From positions 1 to 64,000 of the forward strand of contig JAFTYG010000067.1 of the NCBI GenBank assembly GCA_017461365.1: DNA of 64,000 bases, read 5' to 3'. The notes beneath the pieces were generated by a model. That model was not told the DNA's origin and did not search any database. It saw only the letters and a list, made by a program, of their open reading frames with translations. A program made the position numbers and the translations under genes. The DNA comes from Clostridia bacterium. GTDB lineage: Bacteria > Bacillota > Clostridia > Oscillospirales > CAG-272. Of this stretch, positions 15,031-25,191 are shown one piece after another (within the stretch, counting starts at the first letter, position 1; every line of letters begins with the position of its first letter).

Positions 15031-16524
15031 ATGAAAAGATCTTTAGCGTTGATATTATCCGGTGCGGCGATGATTACGCTGTTTCCTTTGGGAGTGATCG
15101 CGTCGGGCGGCGTTTGTTATATAAAATCTGACACCGACGTATTCTATGACACGGTTGCCGATGCGGTAGCTGCGGCTTCCGACGGTGACGTTATCGTTAT
15201 GACGGCAAATTCAGTAGAGGAAAAGCAGATCAATCTGAAAACAAGATCCATTACAATTGAGGGTAACGGATTTACTATTGACTCTGTTTCCAAACTGTCC
15301 GACAAAGCATATCAATTTTACAACAGTGACGGTGACGGAACGCAGACCTTTACAATAAAAAATGCAATTCTTAAAAACAAGCGTGGCTTGTGGTTCTATC
15401 CGTGGACATTGAATATCGAAAATTGTACGGTAGTGACCGAAAACGGATATGCATTGGCTTATCAGCCCGCAAAGGACGGAAAAGAAACAAGGCACAACAT
15501 AAATATCAAGGATACCCGTTGGACGGTAAATGAAAACGGAGGGCAATATACCTTCGCGCTTATGGGAGACAACAATATTTACAGCCGTGGAGTATTGAAT
15601 ATTACAAATTCGTCAATTGATTTTTACGGCGGAAGCGAGGGAGAGAAAAACGCCTGTATGTTTGATTGCTATACCTTGGGTGATATGACGGTAAACATAC
15701 TGGGCACTTCAAGGCTGAGTCTTCTCGGAGAATACGGGAAGGCTTTCTTTAATATCAGATCCGACGCAAAGTACGATATAAATTTAGCTGAGGGCGTTGA
15801 AATAATTTTTGCTTCTCAATGCCGGACGCAAGCCTTTATGACAAATGACGGCGTTACGGTTACTGATAACGGCGCTGTGTGGAAAAACGGGGGCGATGCG
15901 GCGGCAAGCATAACGCTTCCGATGCTGACGCGTGAGGGCAAGGAGCTTATCGGTTGGCGCGTGGGCGACAAGGTATATCATAAGAATGCCGCGGTCGAGG
16001 GGAATTCGGAATTTTATCCGATATTCCTTTCATCGGACGAATTTGCTCTTGCTTACGGGGCGGCGCTCCGCACTGTGACGGGAGAGTTCGGACTGAGATT
16101 TGCAACGAACGTATCCGATGCTCTTTATGAGTCTCTCGGGGAAAACGCAAGCTACAAGACGTATCTTGTACCCTTGACGGAGGGTGAGACAGATCCTATG
16201 GGCGAGACGGTCAAGGGAAAGCTCGATTTCGAGCATGAGGTATTTGCTACCGACTTTTATGACGGATTCACGACGATGTATTCCGCGGTGATAATGAGAC
16301 CTGCGGGGATAGATGAGGAAAGAATATTCTCACTTGCGCTCTCGGCATACTCCGAGCTGACGGTGACTTACGCCGACGGCGGAGAGGCTGTTTTATATAC
16401 CGAGTTTGATTTAGCTGACAACACGCGGAGTATGTCTCAGGTGGCATACTATCTTGAGGCGCAGGGAAAGGGAAACAGTGTTTCGTCGTATATTCTCTCC
16501 GTATGTCCGTACGTTGCCGATTGA
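15031..16524 (+). CDS. Secreted beta-helix (pectin-lyase-like fold) protein
   Basis: This 497-residue protein begins with a signal peptide (cleavage likely after GVIAS). Residues about 35-290 read as parallel beta-helix repeats (SITIEGNGFTI, FTIKNAIL, LNIENCTVVTENG, VLNITNSSIDFYGG). The C-terminal ~170 residues form a separate domain beginning AALRTVTGEFGLRFATNVS. A related-looking domain (VRVLAGVN...) ends the surface protein at 60.9 kb. No sortase or membrane anchor is visible. The ribosome site before the start is weak. Immediately downstream is a 47-residue peptide gene, repeating the arrangement at 62.8 kb. A role at the cell surface is inferred from the signal and fold only. Confidence 0.8.
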   Translation: MKRSLALILSGAAMITLFPLGVIASGGVCYIKSDTDVFYDTVADAVAAASDGDVIVMTANSVEEKQINLKTRSITIEGNGFTIDSVSKLSDKAYQFYNSDGDGTQTFTIKNAILKNKRGLWFYPWTLNIENCTVVTENGYALAYQPAKDGKETRHNINIKDTRWTVNENGGQYTFALMGDNNIYSRGVLNITNSSIDFYGGSEGEKNACMFDCYTLGDMTVNILGTSRLSLLGEYGKAFFNIRSDAKYDINLAEGVEIIFASQCRTQAFMTNDGVTVTDNGAVWKNGGDAAASITLPMLTREGKELIGWRVGDKVYHKNAAVEGNSEFYPIFLSSDEFALAYGAALRTVTGEFGLRFATNVSDALYESLGENASYKTYLVPLTEGETDPMGETVKGKLDFEHEVFATDFYDGFTTMYSAVIMRPAGIDEERIFSLALSAYSELTVTYADGGEAVLYTEFDLADNTRSMSQVAYYLEAQGKGNSVSSYILSVCPYVAD

Positions 16525-16540
16525 GTGGGAGGATACTGAA

Positions 16541-16684
16541 ATGAAGATATACAACGCTCCCTCGGCGGAGCTTTTGGCGGTGGCTGATACCGATATAATG
16601 ACGGCGTCTCTCGGCGTGTCGGATCCGATAGCTCTCGGCGACTTTGAAACGGTGCGCAACGCGCTTGACAGTTGGTGGGAATAA
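16541..16684 (+). CDS. Small peptide gene (47 aa), YxxP...TAS...LGDF family
   Basis: This short gene has an excellent ribosome site (GGGAGG, 9-10 nt before the ATG) and lies 16 bp after the secreted beta-helix gene. Its sequence begins MKIYNAPSAELLAV, contains DTDIMTAS near residue 17-24, LGDF near 32-35, and ends in SWWE. The 50-residue peptide at 62826 aligns with it: MK-(K)-IY-xx-PS, D-[IV]-x-TAS, and LGDF are shared in the same order. It has no signal peptide and no membrane segment. The function is unknown. The Y-x-x-P beginning is reminiscent of leader peptides recognised by RiPP recognition domains, but no modifying enzyme is nearby. Confidence 0.72.
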   Translation: MKIYNAPSAELLAVADTDIMTASLGVSDPIALGDFETVRNALDSWWE

Positions 16685-16691
16685 TACAAAC

Positions 16692-16723
16692 TAAAAGCTG
16701 CCTTTTTGCGGGCGGCTTTTTGA
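16692..16723 (+). terminator. Terminator after the small peptide gene
   Basis: AAAGCTGCC / GGCGGCTTT form a 9-bp stem with one G-U pair, followed by a T-run. It lies 8 bp after the peptide stop codon, so the peptide ends a transcript with the upstream gene. Confidence 0.85.
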
Positions 16724-16760
16724 TATGAAAATTATTTCTCAAAATATTTTTAAATAGTCC

Positions 16761-16789
16761 TTTATTTGCCACATGATTTGTGGTATAAT
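16761..16789 (+). promoter_or_regulatory. Probable promoter of uvrBA
   Basis: TTTATT (16761-16766), 17 bp, TATAAT (16784-16789). The -35 box is weak. A CCACA/TGTGG inverted repeat (16769-16783) lies in the spacer. I found no LexA-type GAAC...GTTC box. Confidence 0.55.
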
Positions 16790-16826
16790 GATACAGTGAT
16801 ACAAAGTTTGTTTTGGGGGACGTGAG

Positions 16827-18806
16827 ATGACAGAGCAGAAATTCAAATTACATTCCGAATACAAGCCGTCGGGGGACCAGCCCAAGGCTATCAATGATCT
16901 GACGGCGGGCGTGATGCGTGGGTTGAAAAATCAAACGCTTCTCGGTGTTACGGGCTCGGGAAAGACCTATACTATGGCGAATATCATTGCCAACGTGAAC
17001 AAGCCTACGCTTGTACTTGCTCACAACAAGACGCTTGCGGGACAGCTCTGCTCGGAATTCCGCGAGATGTTTCCCGAAAATGCCGTTGAGTATTTTGTGT
17101 CATACTACGACTACTATCAGCCTGAGGCGTATATTCCCGGGCGGGATATGTACATCGAAAAGGATGCGATGATAAACGACGAGATAGATATGCTCAGACA
17201 CAGCGCGACATCGGCTTTGTTTGAACGTAATGACGTTATAATCGTGGCGAGTGTTTCCTGCATATATTCTCTCGGTGATCCCGATGAATATAAAAGTCTC
17301 GTGCTCGCACTTCGTCCCGGTATGGCGATCGACAGAGACGAGCTTATACGGCGTCTTGTTTCCATAAGCTACGACAGAAACGATATTGCTCTTGAGAGAG
17401 ACAAATTCCGCGTTCAGGGCGATACGGTAGATATTATCCCCGCAAATATGCAGGACAAGGCGTGGAGAATTGAATTTTTCGGTGATGAGATAGACCGAAT
17501 ATCCGAAATAAACATTGTTACGGGAGAGGTATTGAAGTCGTTGAGCTATGTGGCTATATATCCTGCCACACACTATGCTGTATCGGATGACAAGCGTGAG
17601 AGGGCGATAGATGAGATACTGACGGAAATGGATGAGCGGTCGGCTTATTTCCGTTCCGTCGGAAAGCTGCTCGAAGCGCAGAGGATAGAGGAACGTGTGA
17701 AATACGACATGGAGATGCTCCGCGAGGTGGGCTTTTGCTCGGGTGTTGAAAACTATTCCCGAGTTCTTTCGGGCAGACCTGCGGGCTCGACACCGCACAC
17801 GCTTCTCGATTATTTTCCCAAGGATTTTTTGCTCTTTATCGATGAGTCTCACGTTACATTGCCGCAGGTCAGGGGAATGAGCGGAGGAGATACGGCGAGA
17901 AAGAAAAATCTCATTGATTACGGCTTCAGGCTTCCCTCGGCTTATGACAACCGACCTCTGTATTTTGACGAGTTTGAAAGCAAGCTGAATCAGACTATTT
18001 TTGTAAGTGCAACGCCGGGAGATTATGAGGCTGAGCACTCAGAGCAGACGGTTGAACAGATAATACGTCCTACGGGGCTTGTCGATCCCGAGGTTGAGGT
18101 AAGACCTATTGAGGGGCAGATAGACGATCTTATGGGCGAGATACGTCTGCGTACCGCAAAGAACGAGCGTGTGCTTGTGACTACGCTTACAAGGAAGATG
18201 GCTGAGGATCTTACCGAATATCTTGAGGGCAACGGAATAAAGGTGAAATATATTCACTTTAACATTGATACCATCGAGCGAATGGAGATAATCAGAGATC
18301 TTCGTCTCGGTAAGTTTGACGTGCTTGTGGGAATAAATCTTCTTCGTGAGGGACTTGACATTCCTGAGGTATCCTTAGTGGCGATACTTGATGCGGATAA
18401 AGAAGGTTTTCTTCGCGCGGAGCGAAGCCTGATACAGACCATCGGCCGCGCGGCGCGTAATGCTGAGGGCAAGGTGATAATGTATGCTGACAGTATTACT
18501 TCGTCTATGAGGGGCGCTATTACCGAGACAGAGCGAAGAAGAAAAATACAGACCGAGTACAATATTGCCAACGGAATAACGCCGAAAACTATTGTAAAGG
18601 GTATCAGGGACGTTATCGAAATAGGCAAGTCTGCCGATGACGGCGGAAAGCAGAAAAAGGAAAAGCCGAGAAAGATGTTTGCCAAGGAGCGTGAGAGCAC
18701 TATTGAGGCGCTTACGAAGCAGATGAAGCAGGCGGCTAAAAATCTTGAATTTGAACAGGCGGCATATCTGCGAGACAGGATCGCGGAGCTGCGCAGAGGA
18801 AAATAA
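16827..18806 (+). CDS. uvrB: Excinuclease ABC subunit B
   Basis: This is the 659-residue DNA helicase-like subunit of nucleotide excision repair, which receives damaged DNA from UvrA and recruits UvrC. Visible features are the Walker A motif [10 protein letters not shown] (about residue 40), the beta-hairpin [12 protein letters not shown] (about 93-105) that clamps the damaged strand, [10 protein letters not shown] (motif II) near 335, and the helicase motif [13 protein letters not shown] near 545. The C-terminal UVR domain (about 615-655) binds UvrA and UvrC. The length is standard. uvrA begins 1 bp after its stop codon. Confidence 0.97.
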   Translation: MTEQKFKLHSEYKPSGDQPKAINDLTAGVMRGLKNQTLLGVTGSGKTYTMANIIANVNKPTLVLAHNKTLAGQLCSEFREMFPENAVEYFVSYYDYYQPEAYIPGRDMYIEKDAMINDEIDMLRHSATSALFERNDVIIVASVSCIYSLGDPDEYKSLVLALRPGMAIDRDELIRRLVSISYDRNDIALERDKFRVQGDTVDIIPANMQDKAWRIEFFGDEIDRISEINIVTGEVLKSLSYVAIYPATHYAVSDDKRERAIDEILTEMDERSAYFRSVGKLLEAQRIEERVKYDMEMLREVGFCSGVENYSRVLSGRPAGSTPHTLLDYFPKDFLLFIDESHVTLPQVRGMSGGDTARKKNLIDYGFRLPSAYDNRPLYFDEFESKLNQTIFVSATPGDYEAEHSEQTVEQIIRPTGLVDPEVEVRPIEGQIDDLMGEIRLRTAKNERVLVTTLTRKMAEDLTEYLEGNGIKVKYIHFNIDTIERMEIIRDLRLGKFDVLVGINLLREGLDIPEVSLVAILDADKEGFLRAERSLIQTIGRAARNAEGKVIMYADSITSSMRGAITETERRRKIQTEYNIANGITPKTIVKGIRDVIEIGKSADDGGKQKKEKPRKMFAKERESTIEALTKQMKQAAKNLEFEQAAYLRDRIAELRRGK

Positions 18807-18807
18807 A

Positions 18808-21636
18808 ATGCCAAAATCAATCGTTATACGCGGAGCGCGCGTAAATAACCTGAAAAATATTGACGTTGATATACCGAGAGACAAGCTGGTCGTGCTTACG
18901 GGACTTTCCGGCTCGGGAAAATCTTCGCTTGCCTTTGATACGCTCTACGCTGAGGGGCACAGGCGATTTGTCGAGTCGCTGTCATCCTATGCGCGTCAGT
19001 TCCTCGGGCAGATGGACAAGCCCGACGTGGATCTTATCGAGGGGTTGTCTCCCGCGATAGCCATTGATCAAAAGACAACATCAAAAAATCCCCGTTCGAC
19101 TGTTGGAACTGTGACCGAGATATATGACTATCTTCGTCTGCTTTACGCAAGGATAGGCATACCTCACTGTCCCGTGTGCGGAAAGGAGATACGCAGACAG
19201 TCCACCGATACCATAATCGACAAGATAATGGAGCTTCCCGAGGGTGAACGCTTTATGGTGCTGTCTCCCGTTGTCAGGGCGCAGAAGGGAATGCACGAAA
19301 AGGTATTCGCGTCGGCTAAGAAGAGCGGATACGTTCGTGTGAGAGCAGACGGAAGCCTTTATGATATATCTGAGGATATAAAGCTCGACAAGAACAAAAA
19401 GCATAATATAGAGGTGGTCGTTGACCGTCTTGTTATGAAGCCCGATATACGCGGACGTGTGTCGGACTCGGTTGAAAACGCGTTGCGTCTTGCCGACGGG
19501 CATTTGCTGATAGTGACCGTTCCGAGAGAGGGAGAGCCAAAGGAGCTTGAATTTTCGCAGAGCTATGCCTGCGAGGAGCACAATATTTCTTTTGGCGAGC
19601 TTGAGCCGAGAATGTTCTCCTTCAACAATCCTCAGGGTGCTTGCCCTCATTGTGCGGGACTCGGAGAGATGCGCAGAGTGGCTGTTGACCGTCTTATACC
19701 GGACGAACGTCTGTCGCTACGTCAGGGCGCGATAGCCGTAAACGGATTTAAGACTATGGAGGAGCAGAGCTGGAACGGCCCTCTGTTTATCGCTGTCGGC
19801 AAGAAGCACGGCTTTGATATGGACACGCCTATCAAGGACTTTTCCAAGGAGGCGTATAATATTCTGCTGTACGGCTCGGGAAATGATATTTATGAAATAG
19901 AGCGTTGGTTTGGCGGTGTCGGACGCGTCCAGAAAACTATGTTTGAGGGCATTGTCAAAATGATAGAGAGCCGTGTGGCGCAGGGCGGAAATGACGATTA
20001 TTATGAGCAGTTTATTGAGGAAGCGCCCTGTCCCGTATGCAACGGAAAGAGGCTTTCTCCGAACTATCTTGCCGTTACGGTGGGCGGAAAGAATATAGAT
20101 GATTTTTGCCGTATGTCGGTTGAGGCGGCGCTTGAATTTATATCCGCGTTTGAGCCCGAGGGAATGGAAAAGGTCATTTCGGCGGAGATAATCAAGGAAA
20201 TAAAGGGAAGGCTCGGGTTCCTTGTGAGCGTAGGACTTGAATATCTGACGCTTGCGAGAAAATCGGGCACGCTGTCGGGAGGTGAGGCGCAAAGAATACG
20301 CCTTGCCACACAGATAGGCTCCGCTCTTGTCGGAGTGCTTTATATACTTGACGAGCCGAGCATAGGTCTGCATCAGCGCGACAATTCGAAGCTGATAGCT
20401 ACTCTTAAAAAGCTCCGTGATCTCGGAAATACCGTTGTGGTGGTTGAGCATGACGAGGAGACTATGAGCGAGTCGGACTATCTTATCGACATTGGCCCCG
20501 GGGCGGGTATTCACGGCGGTGAGATAGTTGCTGCGGGAACTCCCGAAGAGGTGGCGAAAAATCCGAAGTCGATCACGGGCGCGTATCTTTCAAGGAGAAA
20601 ATGTATTGCCGTTCCAAAGGAAAGACGGAGGGGCAACGGAAAGAGCCTGAAGGTGATCGGGGCTTACGAGCACAATCTGAAAAATATTGACGTGGAGATA
20701 CCTCTCGGTTGCTTTGTTTGCGTAACGGGAGTATCGGGCTCGGGTAAATCCTCGCTTGTCAACGGTATAATCAATCCCGCGCTCTCACGCGAGCTCAACG
20801 GAGCGATACGGTCTCACGGAAATTACAAGAAGATACTGGGAATAGATGCTCTCGACAAGGTCATAGATATAGATCAGAGTCCTATAGGAAGAACGCCGCG
20901 TTCAAATCCCGCGACGTACACGGGACTGTTTACCGATATACGTGATCTGTTCGCAAAAACTGCGGACGCAAAGGCAAGGGGATACAAGTCGGGACGGTTT
21001 TCTTTCAATATCAAGGGCGGACGCTGTGAAGCTTGCGAGGGTGACGGACTCAAGAAGATAGAGATGCACTTCCTTCCCGACGTGTACGTTACCTGTGACG
21101 TTTGCAAGGGTAAGCGTTATAACCGCGATACCTTAGAGGTCAAGTATAAAGGAAAGAACATTGCGGACGTTCTCGATATGACGATTGAGGAGGCGCTTGG
21201 CTTCTTTGACGGCATACCCAAGATAAAGAGCCGCTTGCAGACGATATATGACGTAGGGCTCGGATATATTAAGCTTGGGCAACCCTCGACCACGATGTCG
21301 GGCGGAGAGGCGCAGCGTGTAAAGCTCGCTACTGAGCTGTCAAGAAGGGGAACGGGAAGGACGCTTTATATTCTTGACGAGCCGACAACGGGACTTCACA
21401 GCGATGACGTTTCAAAGCTCATTGACGTGCTTCAAAGGCTTTGTGAGGCGGGGAACTCCTTGCTTGTTATCGAGCACAATCTTGACGTTATCAAGACAGC
21501 CGACTATATAATCGACCTCGGCCCCGAGGGCGGAGACGGCGGCGGAACCGTGGTTGCGACGGGTACGCCCGAGGAGGTTGCCAAAAATAAAAGATCATAT
21601 ACGGGAATATATCTTGAAAAGATTTTAAGCAAATAA
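18808..21636 (+). CDS. uvrA: Excinuclease ABC subunit A
   Basis: This is the 942-residue damage-sensing ABC ATPase. There are two ATPase halves: Walker [13 protein letters not shown] near residue 31 and [12 protein letters not shown] near 640. The signature motifs are LSGGEAQR and MSGGEAQR. Zinc-binding cysteine clusters are seen as [24 protein letters not shown] and CEACEGDG...CDVCKG. The ATG at 18808 (GAGG just upstream, 1 bp after the uvrB stop) replaces a longer in-frame extension into uvrB that lacks family similarity. It is co-transcribed with uvrB and closed by a strong terminator. Confidence 0.97.
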   Translation: MPKSIVIRGARVNNLKNIDVDIPRDKLVVLTGLSGSGKSSLAFDTLYAEGHRRFVESLSSYARQFLGQMDKPDVDLIEGLSPAIAIDQKTTSKNPRSTVGTVTEIYDYLRLLYARIGIPHCPVCGKEIRRQSTDTIIDKIMELPEGERFMVLSPVVRAQKGMHEKVFASAKKSGYVRVRADGSLYDISEDIKLDKNKKHNIEVVVDRLVMKPDIRGRVSDSVENALRLADGHLLIVTVPREGEPKELEFSQSYACEEHNISFGELEPRMFSFNNPQGACPHCAGLGEMRRVAVDRLIPDERLSLRQGAIAVNGFKTMEEQSWNGPLFIAVGKKHGFDMDTPIKDFSKEAYNILLYGSGNDIYEIERWFGGVGRVQKTMFEGIVKMIESRVAQGGNDDYYEQFIEEAPCPVCNGKRLSPNYLAVTVGGKNIDDFCRMSVEAALEFISAFEPEGMEKVISAEIIKEIKGRLGFLVSVGLEYLTLARKSGTLSGGEAQRIRLATQIGSALVGVLYILDEPSIGLHQRDNSKLIATLKKLRDLGNTVVVVEHDEETMSESDYLIDIGPGAGIHGGEIVAAGTPEEVAKNPKSITGAYLSRRKCIAVPKERRRGNGKSLKVIGAYEHNLKNIDVEIPLGCFVCVTGVSGSGKSSLVNGIINPALSRELNGAIRSHGNYKKILGIDALDKVIDIDQSPIGRTPRSNPATYTGLFTDIRDLFAKTADAKARGYKSGRFSFNIKGGRCEACEGDGLKKIEMHFLPDVYVTCDVCKGKRYNRDTLEVKYKGKNIADVLDMTIEEALGFFDGIPKIKSRLQTIYDVGLGYIKLGQPSTTMSGGEAQRVKLATELSRRGTGRTLYILDEPTTGLHSDDVSKLIDVLQRLCEAGNSLLVIEHNLDVIKTADYIIDLGPEGGDGGGTVVATGTPEEVAKNKRSYTGIYLEKILSK

Positions 21637-21643
21637 ATACTAA

Positions 21644-21676
21644 ACGACCGTCGGTAAAGTGCCGACGGTCGTTTTT
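21644..21676 (+). terminator. Terminator after uvrA
   Basis: A perfect stem ACGACCGTCGG / CCGACGGTCGT followed by TTTTT. Confidence 0.93.
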
Positions 21677-21711
21677 ATGAGCATATTTTAACAGAAGTTT
21701 GAATAAAAGGC

Positions 21712-21740
21712 TTGACAAGTGCATATTTATGCGATATAAT
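21712..21740 (+). promoter_or_regulatory. Sigma-A promoter of the amino-acid ABC importer
   Basis: TTGACA (21712-21717), 17 bp, TATAAT (21735-21740). It precedes the substrate-binding protein start by about 43 bp and rules out the upstream in-frame start. Confidence 0.9.
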
Positions 21741-21783
21741 TATATGTGCAAACTATATAATATTTCATTTGGAGGAAAGAAAA

Positions 21784-22629
21784 ATGAAGAAGATTTTAAC
21801 TCTTGTTTTGGCATTGGTGCTTGGATGCTCTTGTCTTGTTGCTTTCGCTTCCTGCGGAGAAAAGACGGTAGCTATCGGCGTACAGACAGGTACGACAGGT
21901 CAGTATTTCGTTGACGGTGACGCGGATTGGGGCTTTGACGGTATCGAAGGATATGAGTCTAAGGGCTACAACAACGGCGGTCTTGCTGTAAACGATATGA
22001 AGAACGGCGCTGTTAAGTACGTTATCATTGACGAGCAGCCCGCAAAGCAGCTTGCCAAGAAGATCGAAGGCATTAAGGTCATCGACGTTGCTCTTACAGA
22101 GGAAGAGTATGCTTTCGGTGTTGACAAGGCTCAGCCCGAGCTTTTGGCATCTATCAACAGCATTCTTGCTGAAATGAAGGAAAACGGAAAGCTCGATGAG
22201 ATCGTTGCGGCTTACGCTACAGGTGACGGTATCACTCCCGTTACATCCGCTACGTTTGATGCAAGCAAGGCTGACGAGCAGTTTGTTATAGCTACAAATG
22301 CGGCTTTCGCGCCCTTTGAGTACAAGGATGGCGACAAGTTCGTAGGTATAGATATTGAAATCGCTGCATATATGGCTGAAAAGCTTGGTATGGAGCTCGT
22401 TATTCAGGATATGGACTTTGACGCTGTTGTAACGTCTGTTGGAAAGAACAACGTTGACGTTGCTATGGCAGGTCTTACCGTAAACGAGACACGTAAGCAG
22501 TCGGTCAACTTTACAGAGTCCTACTACAATGCAGCTCAGATGCTCGTTGTCCTTGAGGACGAAAAGGCATTTGATGATTGCAAGACCGCAGATGACGTTC
22601 TCGCTGCTCTTGCAGATGAGCTGAAGTAA
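21784..22629 (+). CDS. Amino-acid ABC transporter binding protein, lobes in circularly permuted order
   Basis: This is a 281-residue lipoprotein (lipidation at Cys24 in FASCGEK; start chosen after GGAGG). It belongs to the polar amino-acid binding family SBP_bac_3, but the halves are swapped. Residues about 28-150 begin IGVQTGTTGQYF and continue YNNGGLAVNDMKNG, VIIDEQPAK, LTEEEYAFGV and LAEMKENGKLDEIV, which normally form the second half. A linker rich in Thr, Ala and Asp follows. Then residues about 167-281 (VIATNAAFAPFEYKDGDKFVG, GMELVIQDMDFDAV, VDVAMAGLTVNETRKQSVNF) are the normal first half. The C-terminal end (TADDVLAALADELK) would lead naturally into the N-terminal IGVQTGTTG. Permease and ATPase genes follow. 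The ligand is probably a polar amino acid. Confidence 0.9.
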   Translation: MKKILTLVLALVLGCSCLVAFASCGEKTVAIGVQTGTTGQYFVDGDADWGFDGIEGYESKGYNNGGLAVNDMKNGAVKYVIIDEQPAKQLAKKIEGIKVIDVALTEEEYAFGVDKAQPELLASINSILAEMKENGKLDEIVAAYATGDGITPVTSATFDASKADEQFVIATNAAFAPFEYKDGDKFVGIDIEIAAYMAEKLGMELVIQDMDFDAVVTSVGKNNVDVAMAGLTVNETRKQSVNFTESYYNAAQMLVVLEDEKAFDDCKTADDVLAALADELK

Positions 22630-22636
22630 TTGCAGT

Positions 22637-23344
22637 ATGAATTTTGCAGTTGCATGGGATAGCTTTTACCAGCAATTTATTGTTAAGGACGGTTACAAGA
22701 CCGTCCTTAACGGCTTAGTAACAACAATTGAAATTGCTGTCCTCGGTCTTATTATCGGAATTATACTCGGTACTGTTTTGGCGCTTATCAAGGTAACTCC
22801 CAAGAACAACGTATTTGTACGTATCTTAGATGTGATATGCACAGTGTACGTGGGATTTTTCCGCGGTACGCCTATGGTAGTTCAGCTGTTGCTCGGCTAC
22901 TACGTTTTGTTGCCTATGTTGGGCATAACAGCGGATGCTATTGTTGTTGCCATAATTATTTTCGGTCTGAACAGCGGAGCGTACGTTTCGGAAATAATGC
23001 GAGCGGGAATTCAATCGGTCGACGGCGGTCAGCTTGAAGCGGGACGCGCGGTCGGTCTGCCTTATTGGACTGCTATGCTCAAGATCGTTATCCCTCAGTC
23101 TATCAAGAACATACTTCCCACATTGGGAAATGAGTTTATCGTACTTATCAAGGAGACCTCGGTAGTAAGCTTTATTGCCGTTACCGACATAACGAAGGCG
23201 TTCCGCTCGATCGGTGACGCGAACTATGAATATCTTGTTCCTTACTGTATGCTGGCGCTCGTCTACCTTGTTCTTGTTATGATCATATCCTGGGGAATCA
23301 AAATAATGGAGAGGAGGTTCAGGCGCAGTGAACGAACAGCTTAA
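22637..23344 (+). CDS. Amino-acid ABC transporter permease
   Basis: This is a 235-residue membrane permease of the HisM/GlnP type with about five helices. The N-terminal [21 protein letters not shown] helix and the EAA-loop segment [34 protein letters not shown], which contacts the ATPase, are clearly present. Partner genes lie on both sides: the binding protein ends 7 bp upstream, and the ATPase start overlaps its 3' end by 17 bp. The permease probably acts as a homodimer, since it is the only one in the operon. The ribosome site is weak, so translation may be coupled to the upstream gene. Confidence 0.93.
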   Translation: MNFAVAWDSFYQQFIVKDGYKTVLNGLVTTIEIAVLGLIIGIILGTVLALIKVTPKNNVFVRILDVICTVYVGFFRGTPMVVQLLLGYYVLLPMLGITADAIVVAIIIFGLNSGAYVSEIMRAGIQSVDGGQLEAGRAVGLPYWTAMLKIVIPQSIKNILPTLGNEFIVLIKETSVVSFIAVTDITKAFRSIGDANYEYLVPYCMLALVYLVLVMIISWGIKIMERRFRRSERTA

Positions 23345-24176
23345 AAATGAACCTATTATCTCTGTCAGGGGACTTACCAAGAGCTTTGGAAAAAATACCG
23401 TTATTCACGGTATAGATCTTGACATAATGAGCGGTGAGAAGATCACTATCATCGGCCCGTCGGGCTGCGGAAAATCTACGTTTTTGCGGTGCCTTAACTG
23501 TATGGAGGATCCCTCGGGCGGCTCTATCTTTTTTCAGGGAGTTGATATTGCCGATACAAAGGTAAATATAAACACCCACAGAGAGCGCATCGGAATGGTG
23601 TTCCAGCAGTTTAATCTTTTTAACAACAAGACTGTTATCGATAACATAACGCTTGCTCCGATCTACGTTGAAAAAAGAAAGCTCCGCAAGGCAAAGCGGA
23701 AGAATTTCGTTACGTCCGTAAAGAATATCTTCAGAAAAGAAAAGCTACCTCTTGAAGCCACCACGACGAAAAAGAAAATAGTAGAGCGCGCGGAGGAGAG
23801 AGCTATGGAGCTTCTTCGACGTATAGGTCTTGAAGAGAAGGCTCATGTTTATCCGTCGACTCTTTCGGGCGGACAGAAGCAGAGAATTGCTATTGTAAGA
23901 GCTTTGGCGATGGAGCCTAAGGTGATGCTCTTTGACGAGCCGACGTCGGCGCTCGATCCCGAGATGGTAGGAGAAGTTCTTGATCTTATGAAAGAGCTTG
24001 CCAACGACGGAATGACTATGATAGTCGTTACTCACGAAATGGGCTTTGCGCGCGAGGTTGCGGATAAGGTGCTCTTTATGTATGACGGAGTTATCGCAGA
24101 GGAAGCTCCCCCCAAGGAGTTCTTTGAGTCTCCGAAAAATCCCCGACTTCAGCAGTTTTTGCAGAGTATTCTTTAA
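23328..24176 (+). CDS. Amino-acid ABC transporter ATP-binding protein with an internal insertion
   Basis: This 282-residue ATPase energises the importer. Motifs in order: Walker [11 protein letters not shown]-loop QQFNLF, signature LSGGQKQR, Walker [16 protein letters not shown], and switch His in VVTHEMGFA. Relatives of this GlnQ/HisP type are about 240-250 residues. Here a highly basic stretch of roughly 30-35 residues ([20 protein letters not shown] onward) is inserted after the Q-loop region, before [12 protein letters not shown]. The GTG start at 23328 sits behind GGAGG. It overlaps the permease and closes the operon. Confidence 0.94.
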   Translation: MNEQLKNEPIISVRGLTKSFGKNTVIHGIDLDIMSGEKITIIGPSGCGKSTFLRCLNCMEDPSGGSIFFQGVDIADTKVNINTHRERIGMVFQQFNLFNNKTVIDNITLAPIYVEKRKLRKAKRKNFVTSVKNIFRKEKLPLEATTTKKKIVERAEERAMELLRRIGLEEKAHVYPSTLSGGQKQRIAIVRALAMEPKVMLFDEPTSALDPEMVGEVLDLMKELANDGMTMIVVTHEMGFAREVADKVLFMYDGVIAEEAPPKEFFESPKNPRLQQFLQSIL

Positions 24177-24199
24177 GTTCAATAAAATTTATAAAAATT

Positions 24200-24240
24200 C
24201 GCCTCCGACTTGGGATTTTCCAAGGTCGGAGGCGTTGTTT
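24200..24240. terminator. Terminator between the ABC operon and the isomerase gene
   Basis: A 13-bp stem GCCTCCGACTTGG / CCAAGGTCGGAGGC with one mismatch or wobble, then TTGTTTG. It sits between converging genes. Confidence 0.82.
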
Positions 24241-24247
24241 GTTCGGC

Positions 24248-25036
24248 TCACATTTCCGATATTTTTTTGATGCGCTCGTAGCAGGTAGCGAGGAACTCCT
24301 CGTGTGTCCATTCGGGGTGGCGACGATTAGTTACTTCAAGAACCAACGCACCGTCAAACTCATATTCGTCGAGCTTGTGGATCATGCGCTCGTAGTCCAT
24401 ATTTCCCTCAAAGGGCAACAGATGTTCGTCGGGATCTCCGACCTTTTCTTCGCCTCTTCCGTGGTTGTCGTGAATATGTGTGGCGACCATCTTTTGGCGG
24501 AAAATATCCATCCAAGTGACGTATTTAGTATAACAATGCTCATGTCCGCAATCGTAGCAGAAGCGTACGTATTCCATATTTTCATAACGATCGGCAAAGT
24601 ATGCAAGATTTCCGACCTTTCGCAGATTTTCAAATGCGATCACGACCTTACGCTCAGTCGCGTAAAGGACAAGCTCGTCGAAGCGTGCGAGTCCAAGCTC
24701 TGTGATCTCGGGCGCGTCCCAACCGCTTGAAACGTGTGCGATGACTATCGGAATACCAGTTGCCGCGGCAATGTCGACGGTATGCTTCATGCCGTTCATA
24801 ATGTTAAGGTAATTCATGCCTGCAAGCCACATATTGTTTATGCCTTTGTATGGAGCGTGAATAAAATCGCAGGTCATATCAAGCTCTTTAGCCTTTGCGA
24901 CAAGCTCTGCGGCTTTTTCCTGATCCTGAGTGCCCGTGAAAAAGCAATCAAATCCCGCCTTTTTTATTTTTTCAAGTGTTTTTGTTGGATCTTCTCCGAC
25001 AAGACATTCGCTTAGTATTCCCAATTTTCTTTTCAT
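24248..25036 (-). CDS. Sugar phosphate isomerase/epimerase family protein
   Basis: This is a 262-residue xylose-isomerase-like TIM barrel. Candidate metal ligands are in order: Glu in IAFENL, Asp/His in CYDCGHEH, His in THIHDN and Glu in LVLEVTN. Family members isomerise or epimerise sugars, inositols or hydroxy-keto acids; the substrate is not readable here. The ATG at 25036 is chosen because GAGG sits 8-9 nt before it, and that GAGG is inside the longer GTG-initiated frame. It is monocistronic with its own consensus promoter. Confidence 0.85.
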   Translation of the reverse strand: MKRKLGILSECLVGEDPTKTLEKIKKAGFDCFFTGTQDQEKAAELVAKAKELDMTCDFIHAPYKGINNMWLAGMNYLNIMNGMKHTVDIAAATGIPIVIAHVSSGWDAPEITELGLARFDELVLYATERKVVIAFENLRKVGNLAYFADRYENMEYVRFCYDCGHEHCYTKYVTWMDIFRQKMVATHIHDNHGRGEEKVGDPDEHLLPFEGNMDYERMIHKLDEYEFDGALVLEVTNRRHPEWTHEEFLATCYERIKKISEM

Positions 25037-25077
25037 GATCTTATACCTCACTAAGTTTTTAAGCGTACTATGGATAA

Positions 25078-25106
25078 ATTATACAGCGGCTCGGGAGAAT
25101 TGTCAA
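25078..25106 (-). promoter_or_regulatory. Sigma-A promoter of the isomerase-family gene
   Basis: On the complement: TTGACA (25101-25106), 17 bp, TATAAT (25078-25083), full consensus. Confidence 0.9.
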
Positions 25107-25191
25107 GATAAAACGGATAAATTTATGACGGTATTTTATTAGGCGATGTGCAACGGTTTGAATGTTGCAGGGCAGTGTTTGTATGGAAATT

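Noticed and set aside
16541..16684. Lasso peptide or other RiPP cluster
   Set aside because: The Y-x-x-P start is suggestive, but no cyclase, protease, RRE protein or radical SAM maturase lies near either small peptide gene.
16761..16826. LexA/DinR box ahead of uvrBA
   Set aside because: I looked for GAAC...GTTC patterns; only a CCACA/TGTGG repeat is present, so SOS control is not supported.
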